From Primula veris (Eukaryota > Streptophyta > Magnoliopsida > Ericales > Primulaceae), in NCBI GenBank assembly GCA_963682055.1, contig OY821746.1:13195992-13259991 (forward strand): a DNA stretch of 64,000 bases, in the 5' to 3' direction. Positions within the stretch are counted from its first letter, which is position 1, and each line of letters begins with the position of its first letter. Both the position numbers and the translations under genes were made by a program. This document shows positions 32,118 through 45,034 of this stretch, one piece after another. A model generated the notes under the pieces. It searched no databases, had not been told where the DNA came from, and saw nothing but the letters and a program-made list of their open reading frames with translations.

Positions 32118-35100
32118 ATGATGATAACAACTTCATTACCGGCGATGCCAGTCACCGCATTCCACTTCAGCTACACTTCCCACCTTCCATTGCCGGTCAC
32201 TTATCTTCCCAATTATAACCGTTTTTCTTTACTAAAACACACAGCTACTACAAATACTACTATTATTTGTTGTAAATGTACCGGAGTTGGAAATAATAAA
32301 GAAGAAGAGGCGATAAAAGTGTTGTGCGGGATTAATACCAAATACAACGATATTCTCATTGTTCAGACTTCGAATGACTCGTCTCGATACTTACTCCTCG
32401 ACTCCACACGTATGTTGTGCTCCCCCTTTTCTTATTATATGGAGTATTTTTTTTCTAATGTAAATACTCGTTACGTATATTTATATCCATAGAATAGAAT
32501 GAACTAGTAGTAGACTAAAAGAGACTTACGAGTTTTGTTTTTGTTTTTCGAATGTATGTACGCCTTACGTATGTGTATATGCAGGCGATGAACTAGTACT
32601 CCCTCCGTTCCTATTTAATTGTCCACTACGAAACTACGTGCAATTTTGACCGGCCAAAAACGTATATCAAAATTGTCGGAATGAAAAATTTCAAAAGTTG
32701 ATCATATAGTTTAAATGTTAAATTTTATGATTAGATTTTAAAAATAATGATTTCGACAATTTTGATACAAGTTATAAGCCGGTCAAAATGGGAACGGAGG
32801 GAGTAGTAGACTAAAAGAGACTATTGAGAATCTTTTACCATGAAATTTTAAAGAAATTTACATAATTGCGAAAAAGACAGCTCTAGTTCCGCTAGTGTGG
32901 TAATGTATATACAAGTACATATATGTATATACAGGGGGTGAGCTAGTAGTAGGCTAAAAGTGACTACAAGTCTACAATAGCATATTGGGGAGAAAAAAAA
33001 TGATACTTACGATAATTTTTGAAAAAAGTTATTGATTTAACCTTTCAGCACCTCCATAATTACAAAAAAGGCAGCTCCTATGTCTCTCTTAAAATGCTAA
33101 TGTTGTTTTGCAATCTCCTCATTTAGGCTTAATCGCATATACTAAAGGGGAAAACATTCGGAGATAGCTCACTGAACTTCAAAAACAATAAAATTAAGTG
33201 GTTCCCTCCCTATGTTCTCTTAATAATATACATTTTCCTGTATAGGCCTAACGAACCAGAATAGTGTAGTATTAAATCTTACTAGACCATCTTATCTCGT
33301 TAGAAGATATTACGAGCTTGATGCATATCTGTATCACTGTATGTGTTCAGAAATACAGTGGTTCATATAGAAGACTGAAATTACGACATATTTGGAGGTG
33401 TTAGCCCCCCAAGTTTGTGTTTTAAGGGCATAGAGTGGATACATTTAATGGCGAAACAAAATAATAATTTATGGAGGGGCTGAATTTATCTGGGGTTTTT
33501 TTCTTACTACGTGAAGGGATAACATTCTATAGTGGACATGTTTTCGGTAAAATACATGGTAAGAAAAATCAAGAATTTCTCAATACGCGGGGAGTTTAGC
33601 CCCTTTTAGCATACTCTTAGTTCCTCCCTGGGTACATTACTATTTGATCTAGTCTCAGATTGGACTTATCTGGACCCAACGCTAATGTTAAGTTTGATAA
33701 AACAATCGGCATTTTCTAAGGGGTTGTTATATGCACTATTATAAATAAATAAAATTGTAAGTAAAAACTTCCATAAAAATTTGGATTTTGATGATTATGG
33801 GGTTGTCACGACAACCGTTGTACTGTGTTTGGAAGGGAAATTTTTGAAGTTACTATATTTTGGTCAATTATTTCTATTTAGATTTATTGTTAACAGTTGG
33901 TACTATGGGAAGATTCCCCCCCCCCCCCCCCCCCCAATACATCTATCCAATGCGTAAGTTTGTTTAATTTTATTAACAGTTACATAAAAACAATATTTCC
34001 AATGATAACCGATGTTTATATTTTTTCTTTCCTAAATATCCAATCTATAGCTGCTTTATGTTTATGTTTCTTTGCTTCATGAAGACCGGTCTTTTCTTTT
34101 ATTCAATCCATGAATAATCAGGAATTCTATTAAGTTGATTGAATTCTGATCCAAGTCCACATGCAATGATGCAGATAATGTTCATAGCGTATACAATGAG
34201 GGACAAAAATGGACCGGTTCATATTGGGTAGTTTCAGAATTTTACGTCTTCATTTCATTAATTATTTTTCTCATACAGAACAATTATAAGAAATCATGTT
34301 TATAGTATTTTATCTTATATCCATGGATGCTTGCATCGATTCTGTGGTTCAGATTGTTGTTTTAAGAAAGCAAACCATGAATATGATTTGCTATCATTTT
34401 GGACATAGTTGTTTTCGCCAAATCCCCAACCATACTTGTATATTGGAAAGGCCACTCTTGCCAAATATGCTCGTTTTTTAACAGCAAACAAAAACTTCCC
34501 TTCCCCTCAGTTGCTTCTATTGTCTATGGTTGTACATATAAATACGATATCCAATTTAGTCACCTGAGTTCATTCACTTATCTTATTATGCAGGATGAGT
34601 TTGCCAGCTTGCCTGCAATTGTTCCCAAGGGTCCTATTGCGATATTGGGTTTGGTAATCCCTTCATTCATGACTGTGTTGGTGCTTAAGTTTTTGTAGTT
34701 TAATTTGTATTTTTGATAAGTATGTGTTACTGAAGTTAGATTTTGTTTAAAGTTCTCAGGGTGGGGGAACAGCGGCTCATCTCATGCTTGAATTATGGCC
34801 TTCATTGGAGCTTGAAGGATGGGAAATTGATGAAATCGTGAGTAATCTCAATTTTCTTTTGAGTAATTATTTTATCCTCATTGTAGCATTTACATGGACC
34901 TCTCCCGAGTCCTGTCTAATTATGCAGAAAAAAGATGCTATAGTAATACTCACAAACTTTCCAATTTAGTTACGGTAGCATAGTCATCTTTCAGAGCCGA
35001 GTCCTGAAACTATAGAAGCGTTTTACATGTTTAGTGAGCTACTTGTAAAAACATAAAATTAGGACCCTGTTTGGTTATTTTTCTGATAATTCCTTTTAGA

Positions 35101-37506
35101 TTGAGAAAGCAAGAACTCTACAAGACATGCCCTAGGCAGATCCTTTTAGAACTATGAGTAGTTTTAAAACTCCTGGGATCTTTGCATCTGTCCATGCCCA
35201 ATTTGTTACTTTTAGAAAATATTCATGAATTATGATGGCGATTTCTTAAGGTGGGGGCTGGGAATTTATTCATTATGTAGGCAGACTGTTTACATCAACT
35301 TTATAATTTGTGGGATGTTGTTTTTTCAGTTGATTGATAAAGCCAGAGAATATCTGGGGCTATCGGATCTTGAGAACCATACACCTGGTGGTGGAATTCT
35401 TCATGTTCGCATTGGGGATGCCCTTTCTCCATCAGTCCATGTTCCTGGGGGATATGCTGGTGAAACTTCCCTCTTACTAAGGAGCATTGTCCTTTTCTTA
35501 CGCAGATAATTTACTAGTTTTAGGCGTAAAGAATGCACAAAGCTAATTTTTCTGTAGATTTTAGTGTTTTGCATGAGGTGTTGACTTTCCTTATGTTTCT
35601 TCAGTAGTTCATTCTTTCATTTTCTATTTAATACTTGTGGGAATGTCATATCTCATTGCCTGCACTAGAATACACTCTAATGAAAAAAACTTAATATCAA
35701 ATAATCTATTATCTATCTAGCTTAAAAGGAGAGACTGAAAACTAGATGGTTGGTTTTTCAACTCTGTATTTTCTTTAAATTTATATAGTTCTGCCCAAAG
35801 TCAATTGTTGAATTACTGTATCTCAAAAGGATTAGTTTGCACTTAGAGTTCTGCTTTAGTTCATTTTGAAAACGTTTTAGTAGTTAAAATCTCAATACCA
35901 GTATTTTTGTGTGCAAAGTTGTGTTAATGAGACAGCTCTTCTTCAGCTTGCCAACTTATGCTATTTTCTGAATGTCACTATCCAGGTATCGTGATTGACC
36001 TGTTTGCTGATGGAAAAGTTCTACCACAGTTGACAGAGGTGAGAACTTGATTTATATAAACTTCAGTTGACTTAATATGGACATCTACTCTTTTCACTAA
36101 GAACTTCGTATGAGGATCCTAATTAAAATGTGGATTTTGCTTCCCTCATCAAATTGAAATATTTGGCATTTGAGAGAGACTTTATTCAAACCTGCTAAAG
36201 TTAATGCCTATTTAGAAGCGTTTCAATATTACTAATATTGCATAGAACTTAACTGTTGAAATCTATATAGGAGTGATATTTATGTGCTGATATTGAATAT
36301 TCGAGTTGAATCGATTTAAGTTACAAGTAATTGGTATTACACAAGAGTTGAAGTTTCAAAATGCTACTAATAGACTACAGTGAATAAAGATCGCCTATTT
36401 TGGGACTATACTGACATAAAGCAAGGAGTCTCCAGCAGCGAAGCCTTTCTTTTCCTAGTTACCTTTAGTACAATATCTTGTTAACTCACCGACAATCCCA
36501 TATAGCAAGACTGACAAAACTGGCACACAATAAAAACTCAGTTGTGGAAATTCACTGGATTTTTATCACTGGTTTTGGATACCTCTTGTTATTATGTGAA
36601 ACTTTCTCTGTGCAATGCGAGTGTCTTTTAATTTTCTGCCGTAAACTTATTTACACACTCTTTGGTAGGTTGCAACTTGGCTGAAATTGAATGATAAGTT
36701 GATGCCAAATGGTCGTCTCATGGTGAATTGTGGTGCTGGTGAATATGAAGTGCCAGATACAATGAACCCCGAAACATCATCAGATGGTGCATGGGAAAAG
36801 AATTTGTCTATAAAGGCAATGTGTCAAGCATTTCCTGGGCAGGTATAGCTCTCACTATTCAATTTATTTCTTTATGTCTCGAATTAGTTTGACCTTCTTT
36901 TTCGATTTGGTTCAGGCTACGCCTTTTAAATAAATTGCTCTTTATTGTGAGTTAAGATAGTTGAATAGCCACTGGGGAAGAGCTCAAGTCTATGAAAGAG
37001 AAAATCCTAACAGGATAATTATCATCATAAGGGGAAAATGATGTTCTAATATATGTATCAAGTAATGTGTAAGTATGTAATTAGTTATGAATTCTAATTA
37101 GTACCACTAACGGACACTTCTGTAAATTGACATGGATTGCATAATAAGCACAAGTAAGAACAAAAAATTCCTCTGGAAAAATGTTGGGATGCCACTGTCA
37201 CCTGGGGAGTAGTCAATTTTAAGCCATACATGCGATCTTTCACGAATGTGCTCTACTTATCTATTGACTTTTAAGTAATTTATATTTTTCTGCTTTTATA
37301 CATTGTTTGTCCCTGTAAAGATAGACAGAGGCTCACAAATTTAATCTTTGACACAGCTCATGAACTGGAAAAAAAGGCCAAAAGAAGAAGGTGAAAACTA
37401 TCTTGCACTAACTGGTCCTTTGCCAGATCTGAATGCATGGTCTGCTTCTGTTCCAGACAAATTGAGTTTATCTGTAATTCAATGGAAACCTTGTTTCCCT
37501 CAGTGA
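32118..37506 (+). CDS. Plastid-targeted SAM-binding (spermidine synthase-fold) protein, eight exons
   Basis: Inferred exons: 32118-32409, 34175-34227, 34594-34653, 34760-34837, 35330-35459, 35986-36038, 36669-36842, 37357-37506, predicting 329 aa. All introns are GT-AG and frames join without a break. The first 55 residues are rich in Ser, Thr and Pro and poor in acidic residues, like a chloroplast transit peptide. The core shows 'LLLDSTHNVHSV', 'GQKWTGSYW', the nucleotide-binding loop 'LGLGGGTAAHLM', the acidic 'GWEIDE', 'RIGDAL' and 'GIVIDLFADG', in the order expected of the spermidine-synthase branch of class I methyltransferase folds. In plants such proteins are annotated as SAM-dependent methyltransferase superfamily members; the substrate is not known to me, and aminopropyl transfer should not be assumed. 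Intron 1 holds a Stowaway MITE and a poly-C run. Confidence 0.88.
32599..32803 (+). mobile_element. Stowaway-like MITE in intron 1
   Basis: 205 bp with inverted ends CTCCCTCCGTTCC and GGAACGGAGGGAG, flanked by TA on both sides (32597-32598 and 32804-32805). This is the standard structure of Tc1/mariner-related Stowaway MITEs. The uninterrupted host phrase (AACTAGTAGTAGACTAAAAG) occurs nearby at about 32501-32525, giving a natural empty site. Confidence 0.92.
33913..33936. repeat. Poly-C run in intron 1
   Basis: A run of more than 20 C interrupts intron 1 of the methyltransferase-fold gene. Its length should be treated with caution, because such runs are difficult to sequence and assemble. 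Confidence 0.8.
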
Positions 37507-40500
37507 CATTTGGTCACGTGACTGATCACTACCCATGGGTAAAAAAAAAATGTATTATCAGTTTCTAGTTTTTGCTATTTCTTTTATTTTTAGGGATGTG
37601 CCTTGGCGGATTGTAACTTTTGTTTAGTCCTTTATCTTACTTTCTGTTGAAGCCGTTCCATAGTTCGAATGTGTTGTAACCCGTGGAAGAAATTATGTCA
37701 ATATAAGAATGTAATTCAGTTGAGTGTAAATTGATTCTTTTTTGGAATTTGATTATGTTACTTCATGTTGTTTTTATTTCTCCTTCCTGGTTACATGTCT
37801 AAGGGGGCATTTGGAAATGTCTAATATCAAGTCAGTGGGTTTAAAAAAGAGATGCAACTGATGATACAACTATCAGGACACTCAAATAAGTGTTCCTACT
37901 TCTCTCTTTAATATGCTGGTAGATTACTTCAGTGGAAAAATTATTTATTTGTATTAACTTTCTTCTCATTCTCAGAGAAAAGGTGTGATGAGAGTATATA
38001 CCTGCTATTTTTGAAGAATTTAGTGTTAGTTAATTTTGTGCTCCAAAAATCTTCTGTTTGGTGTTTCATGTTTTTGTTGTAATTACACTGTCTTTACTGG
38101 CGAACTTAGCTGCAGTTATGATGAAAACTTAGATCTACCAGAGTTACCCAAAGAAAAGGAATTTCGAGATATCGATATTTCTGATATGAAATATGATTTT
38201 CATATAACATTATGCATGTATGTGTGCGAATGGCTTTTTGCAATATGTCATAGGTAAACTCTTTCTAAAATTGAAGGAGCAATCACCAATTACACAATTT
38301 ACTAGTTATGTAAAAATCCTTCGTACATTTATTTTTACAGATGCCCTTCTGAAAAATGTCCTTAAAGGGAAGGGAGAACAGTAACAGATTGCAACGAGTA
38401 GCTTATCATAGTGTCTTTATCGCTATGCTATCGTGCTGGTGTTACTCTTTAAAATAAACGATCATGGAATCATTGGAATGTACGTTTGACGAGCTAAACT
38501 TTGATTTCTTCAAGGACGGTTTCTTTCATTCACAAGGAACAAACGAAGTACCTGGTAGTGGTAGGGTTTGAGAAAATATTATTTGTGACGTCTTACTGAA
38601 ATAAGTATCGGGCAAGAAACCATGAGACACTAGTCTATGACCACTAGATAAACAAGCACAACATCACTTGTAAGCAAACACAAAAACAAGTGAAATATTT
38701 TATAATCTTGAACTTTATTTTCAGGCAAAGGCTCTGTTTACATACTAACCCATAATGAATGAAATATTCACTTTCTTTTTATGTTAGTACTTGGTGAGGC
38801 CGATGGGTCAAGTTTAAGAAGTTGGAGTTCGAATGCGGAATACATGTTTTTATTATTATATTGCGATTGTTTATTTAAATATCAAATTATTGTTTTTAAA
38901 TTCAGAAAACAGGATGACGCAAGTTGTTTCTCTCTCCTAATATGCGTCTCCCTCCTTCAAATGTCGTGACAACCGCCACTGCGACTCTCCTAATATGCGT
39001 CTCCCTCCTTCAAATGTCGTGACAACCGCCACTGCGGCTCTCACATGCCGGCGGAAAGGCATTCCTCAATCCAGAGTACCTTTAAACATGCTCTTATGTA
39101 TTTGTCTTCTATGATTATTTATTATGTAATGTAGGAGCTTAAATTATTTTTTTTAGAGTCCGTTTGACATTAGTTTTTTTGGGTTAAAAAGCTGCTTTTT
39201 GAAAGTAACTCTAATAAAACTTGATTATAAAAGTCGGTCAGTGTGTTTGGTAACACATTTTTAAAAGACAAGGTTTATTAAAATTTGCGTTTTGTTTTAA
39301 ATTTTAGCTTTTTTGCTAATTCATTCAAATTGATCAAATTATCCATATTTTAAAAATAATTCAGCTTAATAGTAATTGTTTTAGTATGTAATTTCCCCTA
39401 AAGACTAAGGGTATTTTTGTAAATCATGTTAAAAAAAAAAAATTAACTCCGAAATTTGTGCCTAAAAAGTTAAAAAAATCCAAAAAAAACATAAATTTTT
39501 GCTTTTCAAACTTTTACTGTTGTTATAGCAAAATTCTAACTTTTTAAAAGCCATAAAATCTACCATACCAAACACCCAATGTTTTTTAGTACCAAAAAAG
39601 CTAAAAATCAATTGAAAAAGGTTGTAACCAAACATACACCGGTTGGAATTGTTTCGAATAGTACTAAAATAGTACAGTTTCAAAGCAATACGGTACTACT
39701 ACATTCCAAGAGCATATGCATGAGGCTCTTTTTAATTAACACATTACTCAAAAACTTACATTTTTTCACTAAAATGTTAATGCATCAGCTAGCACATGTC
39801 AACCTCATGTTTTAGGGAATCATTTTTCTCATTATGTTATTAGTTAAAACAAGGGAATATCAAAGTTTCCCTATTGATATACTAATATTACTATTTTTTT
39901 TTTTATTACATTCTATCTCCTACAATACTCCTAGAATTGTGTAAATTCTTCAAAAATAATATTACAAGATGAAATAAGAGAGAGAAATCAATATAGAAAT
40001 AATTATAAGAAAGTTGAAGTTTTGTGTTAGTGTAAAAGAAGTGGTTAAATTTTAAAAAATTGAAATTTTAACTCAAATATAAAGAACAATACGAAGAACA
40101 TGATGTATATGCTATTACACATAAAAAATTAAATCCTAGATAACAGAGAAATTAAATTCTAACACTCCAAAACCAATTCCGACACCACATAGGATAAAAC
40201 AAAATTTAAAACACCAACACGTGGTATCCAAAGTTCAATAGTTTTTCTTTTTTAAATGCCCGGATTGTCAAAAATTATACGTGATTTGGGTTCGTAAAGT
40301 TTACGTTCGACGTGTCACTAATACAGTCATCTGGACTTGTGTACGTGGACCATGTATTGTTAAGACGGTAACAAAAGCTTTATTCCACATTAAAAGATGT
40401 CGTCACATGACAAATAGACACATTACTCTCCATACACTCTACAAATATTTATGCACATTTTTATATGTCTCTTGTTTTGGATTCATGAAAAATTACATTT

Positions 40501-41228
40501 GAGGCCTCCAAAGTTGTTGATGTATCGATACTAATTTGTATATATAGTATAAATGACATTTATTTATAACTATAGTATAGAGATAACTTTTACTTGTATA
40601 AACGTTGCTTTATAACTATTAATGTTCTTATTCTTTAACTTTTAGCATTTAAAGATGTTAGTAATTCTTATATATACCACTTAACATTTATTTTATCAAA
40701 TAGTAAATTTATCGATATTCCGTTTTTCCGTTCAAGATAAATATGACAATTTTACTTAATAAAAAAAGTAAAAAAATATAATATCTGACATAGTAAAACC
40801 CAAGATAAACAATAAATATAAACTGATACATATTTTAATTATTTACACATAAATTTACATAAGTTGAAGATTGTTGAATTAATAACATAAATTAATAACA
40901 ACGTTTGTTTGGCGGTCTTAGCGGCCCAAATACACCACTGTATAAAGTGAGAGGCGGAACGTGCACCGGATCAGTCATAATTTTTGTTGGCAATATGCAC
41001 ATCTAAAAAATAAATCCCCAGTTCAACATCTCTCTCTAACTTTGTGTAGCAACCCAGATGAGATAACTTTGTACACCATCTCATACACTAACATTATCAT
41101 CTCCCATATGTATATGTATGTATGTATGTATATCCACAATTAAATAAATAAAACCCACTTTTTATCTCCCAACACCCCTTCCACCAAAACCATAAAACCT
41201 CTCAATTCCTCCTAATTTCCCCTCTCCC
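37507..41228. other. Intergenic, 3.7 kb, no gene firmly supported
   Basis: The first 300 bases are presumably the 3' end of the upstream gene. At 38100-38215 a short plus-strand frame reads like protein ('DENLDLPELPKEKEFRDIDI') after an AG, but it has no recognisable partner exons, so I do not call it a gene. Around 39155-39640 are phrases typical of a decayed MITE ('ccgtttgacattag', 'aaccaaacatacac') with no precise ends. 40500-41228 is AT-rich and should include the promoter of the RING gene; a (GTAT)n microsatellite lies at about 41107-41130. Confidence 0.5.
38932..39041. repeat. 53-bp direct duplication, two units
   Basis: The phrase TATGCGTCTCCCTCCTTC recurs 53 bases apart (38941 and 38994), with the whole unit nearly identical. 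It is non-coding. Confidence 0.9.
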
Positions 41229-44200
41229 ATGGACAACAACAACAACAACAATAATAATAATAATAATAATAACAACGACAACAATATTATTTATACCAAT
41301 AGCAATATCATCACTAACCTAATCAATGAAGAAGACACAAACATGGATCTAGATCTAAACACCGACCCCGTTAGCACCAACACCCCCACACCCAACCGAC
41401 AAGGGCTAGGGTTGTTACTCGACGAGCTAGAAACCGCGCATGACCAGATCGAGGAACGCATCAGGCGTCTCGAGGCTGTCACTGCTCGCACACGCCAACG
41501 CCACTCCTGGCGCCTCGCTCACAACCACAACAACATCACAGATAACAACAACAATAATATCACTACTAATATTGTTACCAACGAACCCAAACCCGGTAAG
41601 AGAGACAGCTCACATTTGGCTATTATATACAAATTTTTTTTTAACTGTAATGTGTGTGTTTGGATCACTGTTTTAAAAAGCACGCTTCGTAGTTAAAAAG
41701 CTTGATTCAAAGCTTAAACTAGGCTTAAAAAGCTCGATTTTCCTCTTTTTAGGCCGCTAAAAGCTTACACTTTTTATGCTTTTACTATATCTCTTGCAAA
41801 AGCGCCTTAGCTAAGGTTTTGCTTTTTAATACACTGGTTTGGATACTCCTAAGAAGCCAATACAGGGGAGGAGCTATATTTAATTTAAAAAAAAACAAAA
41901 TTTTACAGTGCAAAATTTTATTTATATTATGAAAATAGCGACTTAGCCCCTCCAATACTGTTTTTTTTAAAATACATCCCTCCCATTTACTGATCCTGTC
42001 TCCGCCACTGAGCCAATACTCATGTGTTGTGGGCATCTGTTTATTTATTTTATTTTTAAATCTGGATTATTTTTTGAATTTTTTACATTTTTATGAAATT
42101 TCTTATTTTTGATCAACTCAGGTCAACGATTGAAAAGAGACAGCTCACACTTGGCTAACAGCGACAGCAACAGTACCGAAGGCGGGTTTTTTGATTGTAA
42201 TATATGTTTGGATGCGCCTAAGGAGCCGATACTGACGTGTTGTGGGCATCTGTTTTGTTGGGTTTGCTTTTATGGGGTTTGTTGTGTTGATGGGACGAGG
42301 GAGTGTCCGGTTTGTAGAGGGGAGGTGAGGGAGGAGGGAGTTACTCCTGTTTACGGGAACGGGAAGGAGGGGGAGGAGAGAGGGAGTGGGTCGGTTGTCG
42401 TGCCGCCTAGGCCGAAGGCGCATCGTGTGGAGAGCTTCAGGTGAGGAAAAACTTGATCTTTCGTACATACTTTCGGATTTTGTTGAAAGAAACCCGTGTT
42501 TGTGTTTTTTGTTTAACATTAGGGACGTATAGATGTATCATCATTAATCACATTGGGGAAAGGGAAATTTAATGTTCAGTTCATACTTTTGTACTTTATT
42601 AAAAAAACGTTTGCTTTCCTACTTTATTAAAAAAACGTATACTTTCGTACTTTATAAAAAAAACGTATACTTTTGTACTTTATTAAAAAGCGTATACTTT
42701 CGTACTTTAAACGTATTAGTGTTTTTTGTTTAACAATGGAACTTGATGTTTCGTACTTGCTTTCGGATTTTGTTAAAAGAAAGCCGTGTTTGCGTTTTTT
42801 GTTTAACAACATGACGTATAGATGTATCGTCATTGATCACCGTTGTTGCTAGGGAAACTTAATATCTAGTTCATACTTTCGGATTTTATGAAAACAAACC
42901 CGTATTTGTGTTTTTTGTTTAACGATAGGGACTATAGATGTATCGTCATTGATCACTGTTGACGATGACTAGGCAAAAAGAAACTTAAATGTTTAGTTCA
43001 TACTTTCGGACTTTATAAATAGAAACCCGTATTTGTGTTTTTTGTTTAGCGATAGGGATGTGTAGATGTATCGCCATTGATCACCGTTGATGATGATTAG
43101 GCAAAGGGAAACTTTATGTTTTGTATATTCTTTCTGATTTTGTTAAATGAAACCTGTGTTTGTGTTTTTTGTTTATCATTAGGGACATATAGATGTATCG
43201 TCATTGATCACCGTTGACGATGATTAGGTAAAGGGAAACTTTATGTGTTGTATATTCTTTCAGATTTTGTTAATAGAAACCCGTGCTTGTGTTTTTTGTT
43301 TAAGATTAGGGACGTATAGAGGTATCGTCATTGATCTCCCTTGCCGATGACTAGGCAAAGGGAAACTTAATGTTTAGTTCATTCTTTCGGGCTTTATTAA
43401 AAGAATGTTTGTGTTTTTTTTATAGAATTAGGGACGTTTAGATGTTTCGTCGTTGATCACCGTTGACGATGAATAGATAAAGGGAAACTTAATGTTTGAT
43501 TTTATTAAAAGAAATCTGTGTTTGTGTTTTTTGTTTAACATTATGGACGTGTAGTTGTATGATCACTGATCACCGTTGACGTTGAATAGTTAAAATGGAA
43601 ACTTAATGTTTAGTTCATACTTTCGGAGTTTCTTAAAAGAAACCCGTGTTTGTGTTTTTTTTAATGATAGGGACGTATAGATGTATCGTCATTGATTACC
43701 ATTGACGATGACTAGGCGAAGGGAAACTTAATGTTTAGTTCATACTTTCGTAATTTATTAAAAAGAACGTATTAGTATTTTTTGTTTAACAATGGAACTT
43801 AATGTTTAGTTCATACTTTCAGAATCTATTAAAAAGAACGGATTAGTGTTTTTTGTTTAACAATGGAATTTAATATTTAGTGCATACTTTCAGTCTTTAT
43901 TAAAAAAAAGTGTTTTTTGTTTAACAATGGCTATATACTAGTGTTAAGTATCATTTACTACATAGAAAACCAAATGATGAATTATATTGAAAAGTTGAGT
44001 GCTCATTTTAATTTAATGGGTACTATGATTCTTTCTCGTAAGTGAAAAGAAAAAAAAACACTAAATAGAAAGAGAAAAAAGAGGTAGTATCATTGAGCAT
44101 CCGTACCTAATATTAATAGAGATTTTACCCCCCAATTTTTATTTTATAAAGTCTCAAAGTTTGTACTAATTCATAATTTTCCCTTCAGGCAACGGCGAGT

Positions 44201-44591
44201 CGCCAGGTCAGCAACGCATATACCGGTGACGGAGGTGTTGAGGAGGATCAGGATGGGGATATCAGGGGAGGATCGTGCGAGAATTAGGAGAGAGATTGAA
44301 GGAGATTCTAGGGGGAGGTGGCGTATACGTACTCATCAGTTTTCGAATGTTTTGCCCGACAGTGCCAGCTCCTTGTATTCGATATCTTCTGCGTTGGATA
44401 ATGCCGAAAGGTTGGTAGATGATCTAGAGTCGTTTGTTAATGGCGGGTTTGATGGGAATAGTCGTGTGGTGGATTCGAGTGGTTCAACTTCTCTTGTAGA
44501 GAGAGAAGAAGTTGTAGAACCTTCGGTGGTAACCCCATCTTCGCAGATAAGAGCATTTTCTCGAGAGATTCGGAGGAGAAGAATGGGATAA
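41229..44591 (+). CDS. RING-finger E3 ubiquitin ligase, MUSE1/MUSE2-like, three exons
   Basis: Inferred exons: 41229-41595, 42122-42440, 44189-44591, predicting 362 aa. The N-terminus has a poly-Asn run (residues 3-16) encoded by AAC/AAT repeats, then 'LLLDELETAHDQIEERIRRL', a conserved helix, then more Asn repeats. The C3HC4 RING spans residues 148-187: C148, C151, C163, H165, C168, C171, C184, C187, with the typical 'CPVCRGEV' end and 'VTPVYGNGK' after it. The third exon carries 'HIPVTEVLRRIRMG' and a basic C-terminus. The helix upstream of the RING and 'PRPKAHRVESFR' downstream resemble the Arabidopsis MUSE1/MUSE2 type, implicated in turnover of immune-receptor components. No C-terminal membrane segment is seen, which argues against an RMA protein. 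The assignment within RING ligases is from memory of the family. Confidence 0.85.
41666..41836. mobile_element. hAT-type MITE, 171 bp
   Basis: Left end CACTGTTTTAAAAAGC, right end GCTTTTTAATACACTG: inverted repeats with two mismatches over 16. Flanked by a perfect 8-bp duplication GTTTGGAT (41658-41665 and 41837-41844), which is sequence of the duplicated RING exon. Confidence 0.88.
41863..42010. mobile_element. hAT-type MITE, 148 bp
   Basis: Left end CAGGGGAGGAGC, right end CTCCGCCACTG, flanked by a perfect 8-bp duplication AGCCAATA (41855-41862 and 42011-42018). The CAGGGGCGGAGC-type end is common in plant hAT MITEs. Confidence 0.88.
42480..43930. repeat. Degenerate minisatellite, about 110-135 bp period, in RING intron 2
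   Basis: A phrase of the form 'gtgttttttgtttaac..tagggacgtatagatgtatcgtcattgatcacc' recurs roughly ten times across intron 2 (for example near 42500, 42908, 43036, 43158, 43291, 43413, 43527, 43650), interleaved with 'aaacttaatgtttagttcatactttcgg'. The period varies through indels. A shorter sub-array of about 31 bp ('cgtactttattaaaaaaacgtata') lies at 42590-42715. The array fills most of the 1.75-kb intron. Confidence 0.85.
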
Positions 44592-45034
44592 GCTACAGAG
44601 GTAAAAAACTTAGAAAAAGTTATGTATTGAATTATCTGGTCTATGCGAACACGAGGAGAGAACATTGGTATAAGCTGCTTTATACGTGTCGTAAGGAAGT
44701 AATGTTATTTTTAGTGTTTGAGTATCGTTTTTCTTAGTTGTTGTTTGTAAACACATTTTGATATTATGAGGAGCTTATCCATCCGATAGCTATCTGCTTT
44801 CCCGCAATTTTGGTCCTTCTTTATTTGCTGAATATGAGATGCCATTGTCCTTCTTTATTATGAGGAGTTTATTTGCTGATATACCAATGGAAACATATGT
44901 TAGTCTAGTATTATTTCTCTTTTTGCTGGAAAATGGACTTGGAAGGGCTTGAAAAGTGAAAAAGTCAAGTATTTTGAATGATCATTGATTCTATAGAGAT
45001 TTCTGCTATTTCGATTTGTTAAAACCCTTTTGTC
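44592..45034. other. 3' flank of the RING gene
   Basis: Presumed 3' untranslated region and spacer. No coding sequence or recognised repeat was seen. Confidence 0.5.

Larger units (their letters stand above)
41599..42040 (+). pseudogene. Decayed copy of RING exon 2 inside intron 1
   Basis: Pieces of exon 2 recur in order just upstream of it: GAGACAGCTCACATTTGGCT (from about 41603), then a 'TTAACTGTAATGTGTGTGTTTGGAT' type segment, then GTTTGGATACTCCTAAGAAG, then TGTTGTGGGCATCTGTTT near 42023-42040. These match the exon 2 parts that encode RDSSHLA and 'ICLDAPKEPILTCCGHL'. The copy is split by two hAT MITEs, each with a target-site duplication made of exon-derived sequence. It lacks the later RING cysteines and cannot encode a RING. 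Confidence 0.85.

Noticed and set aside
32118..37506. Naming the gene spermidine synthase
   Set aside because: The fold matches, but true spermidine synthase active-site motifs and length are not clearly present and a transit peptide is unusual for that enzyme.
41229..44591. Naming the RING gene RMA1 or RNF5
   Set aside because: No C-terminal membrane anchor, and the conserved helix before the RING fits the MUSE-type group better.
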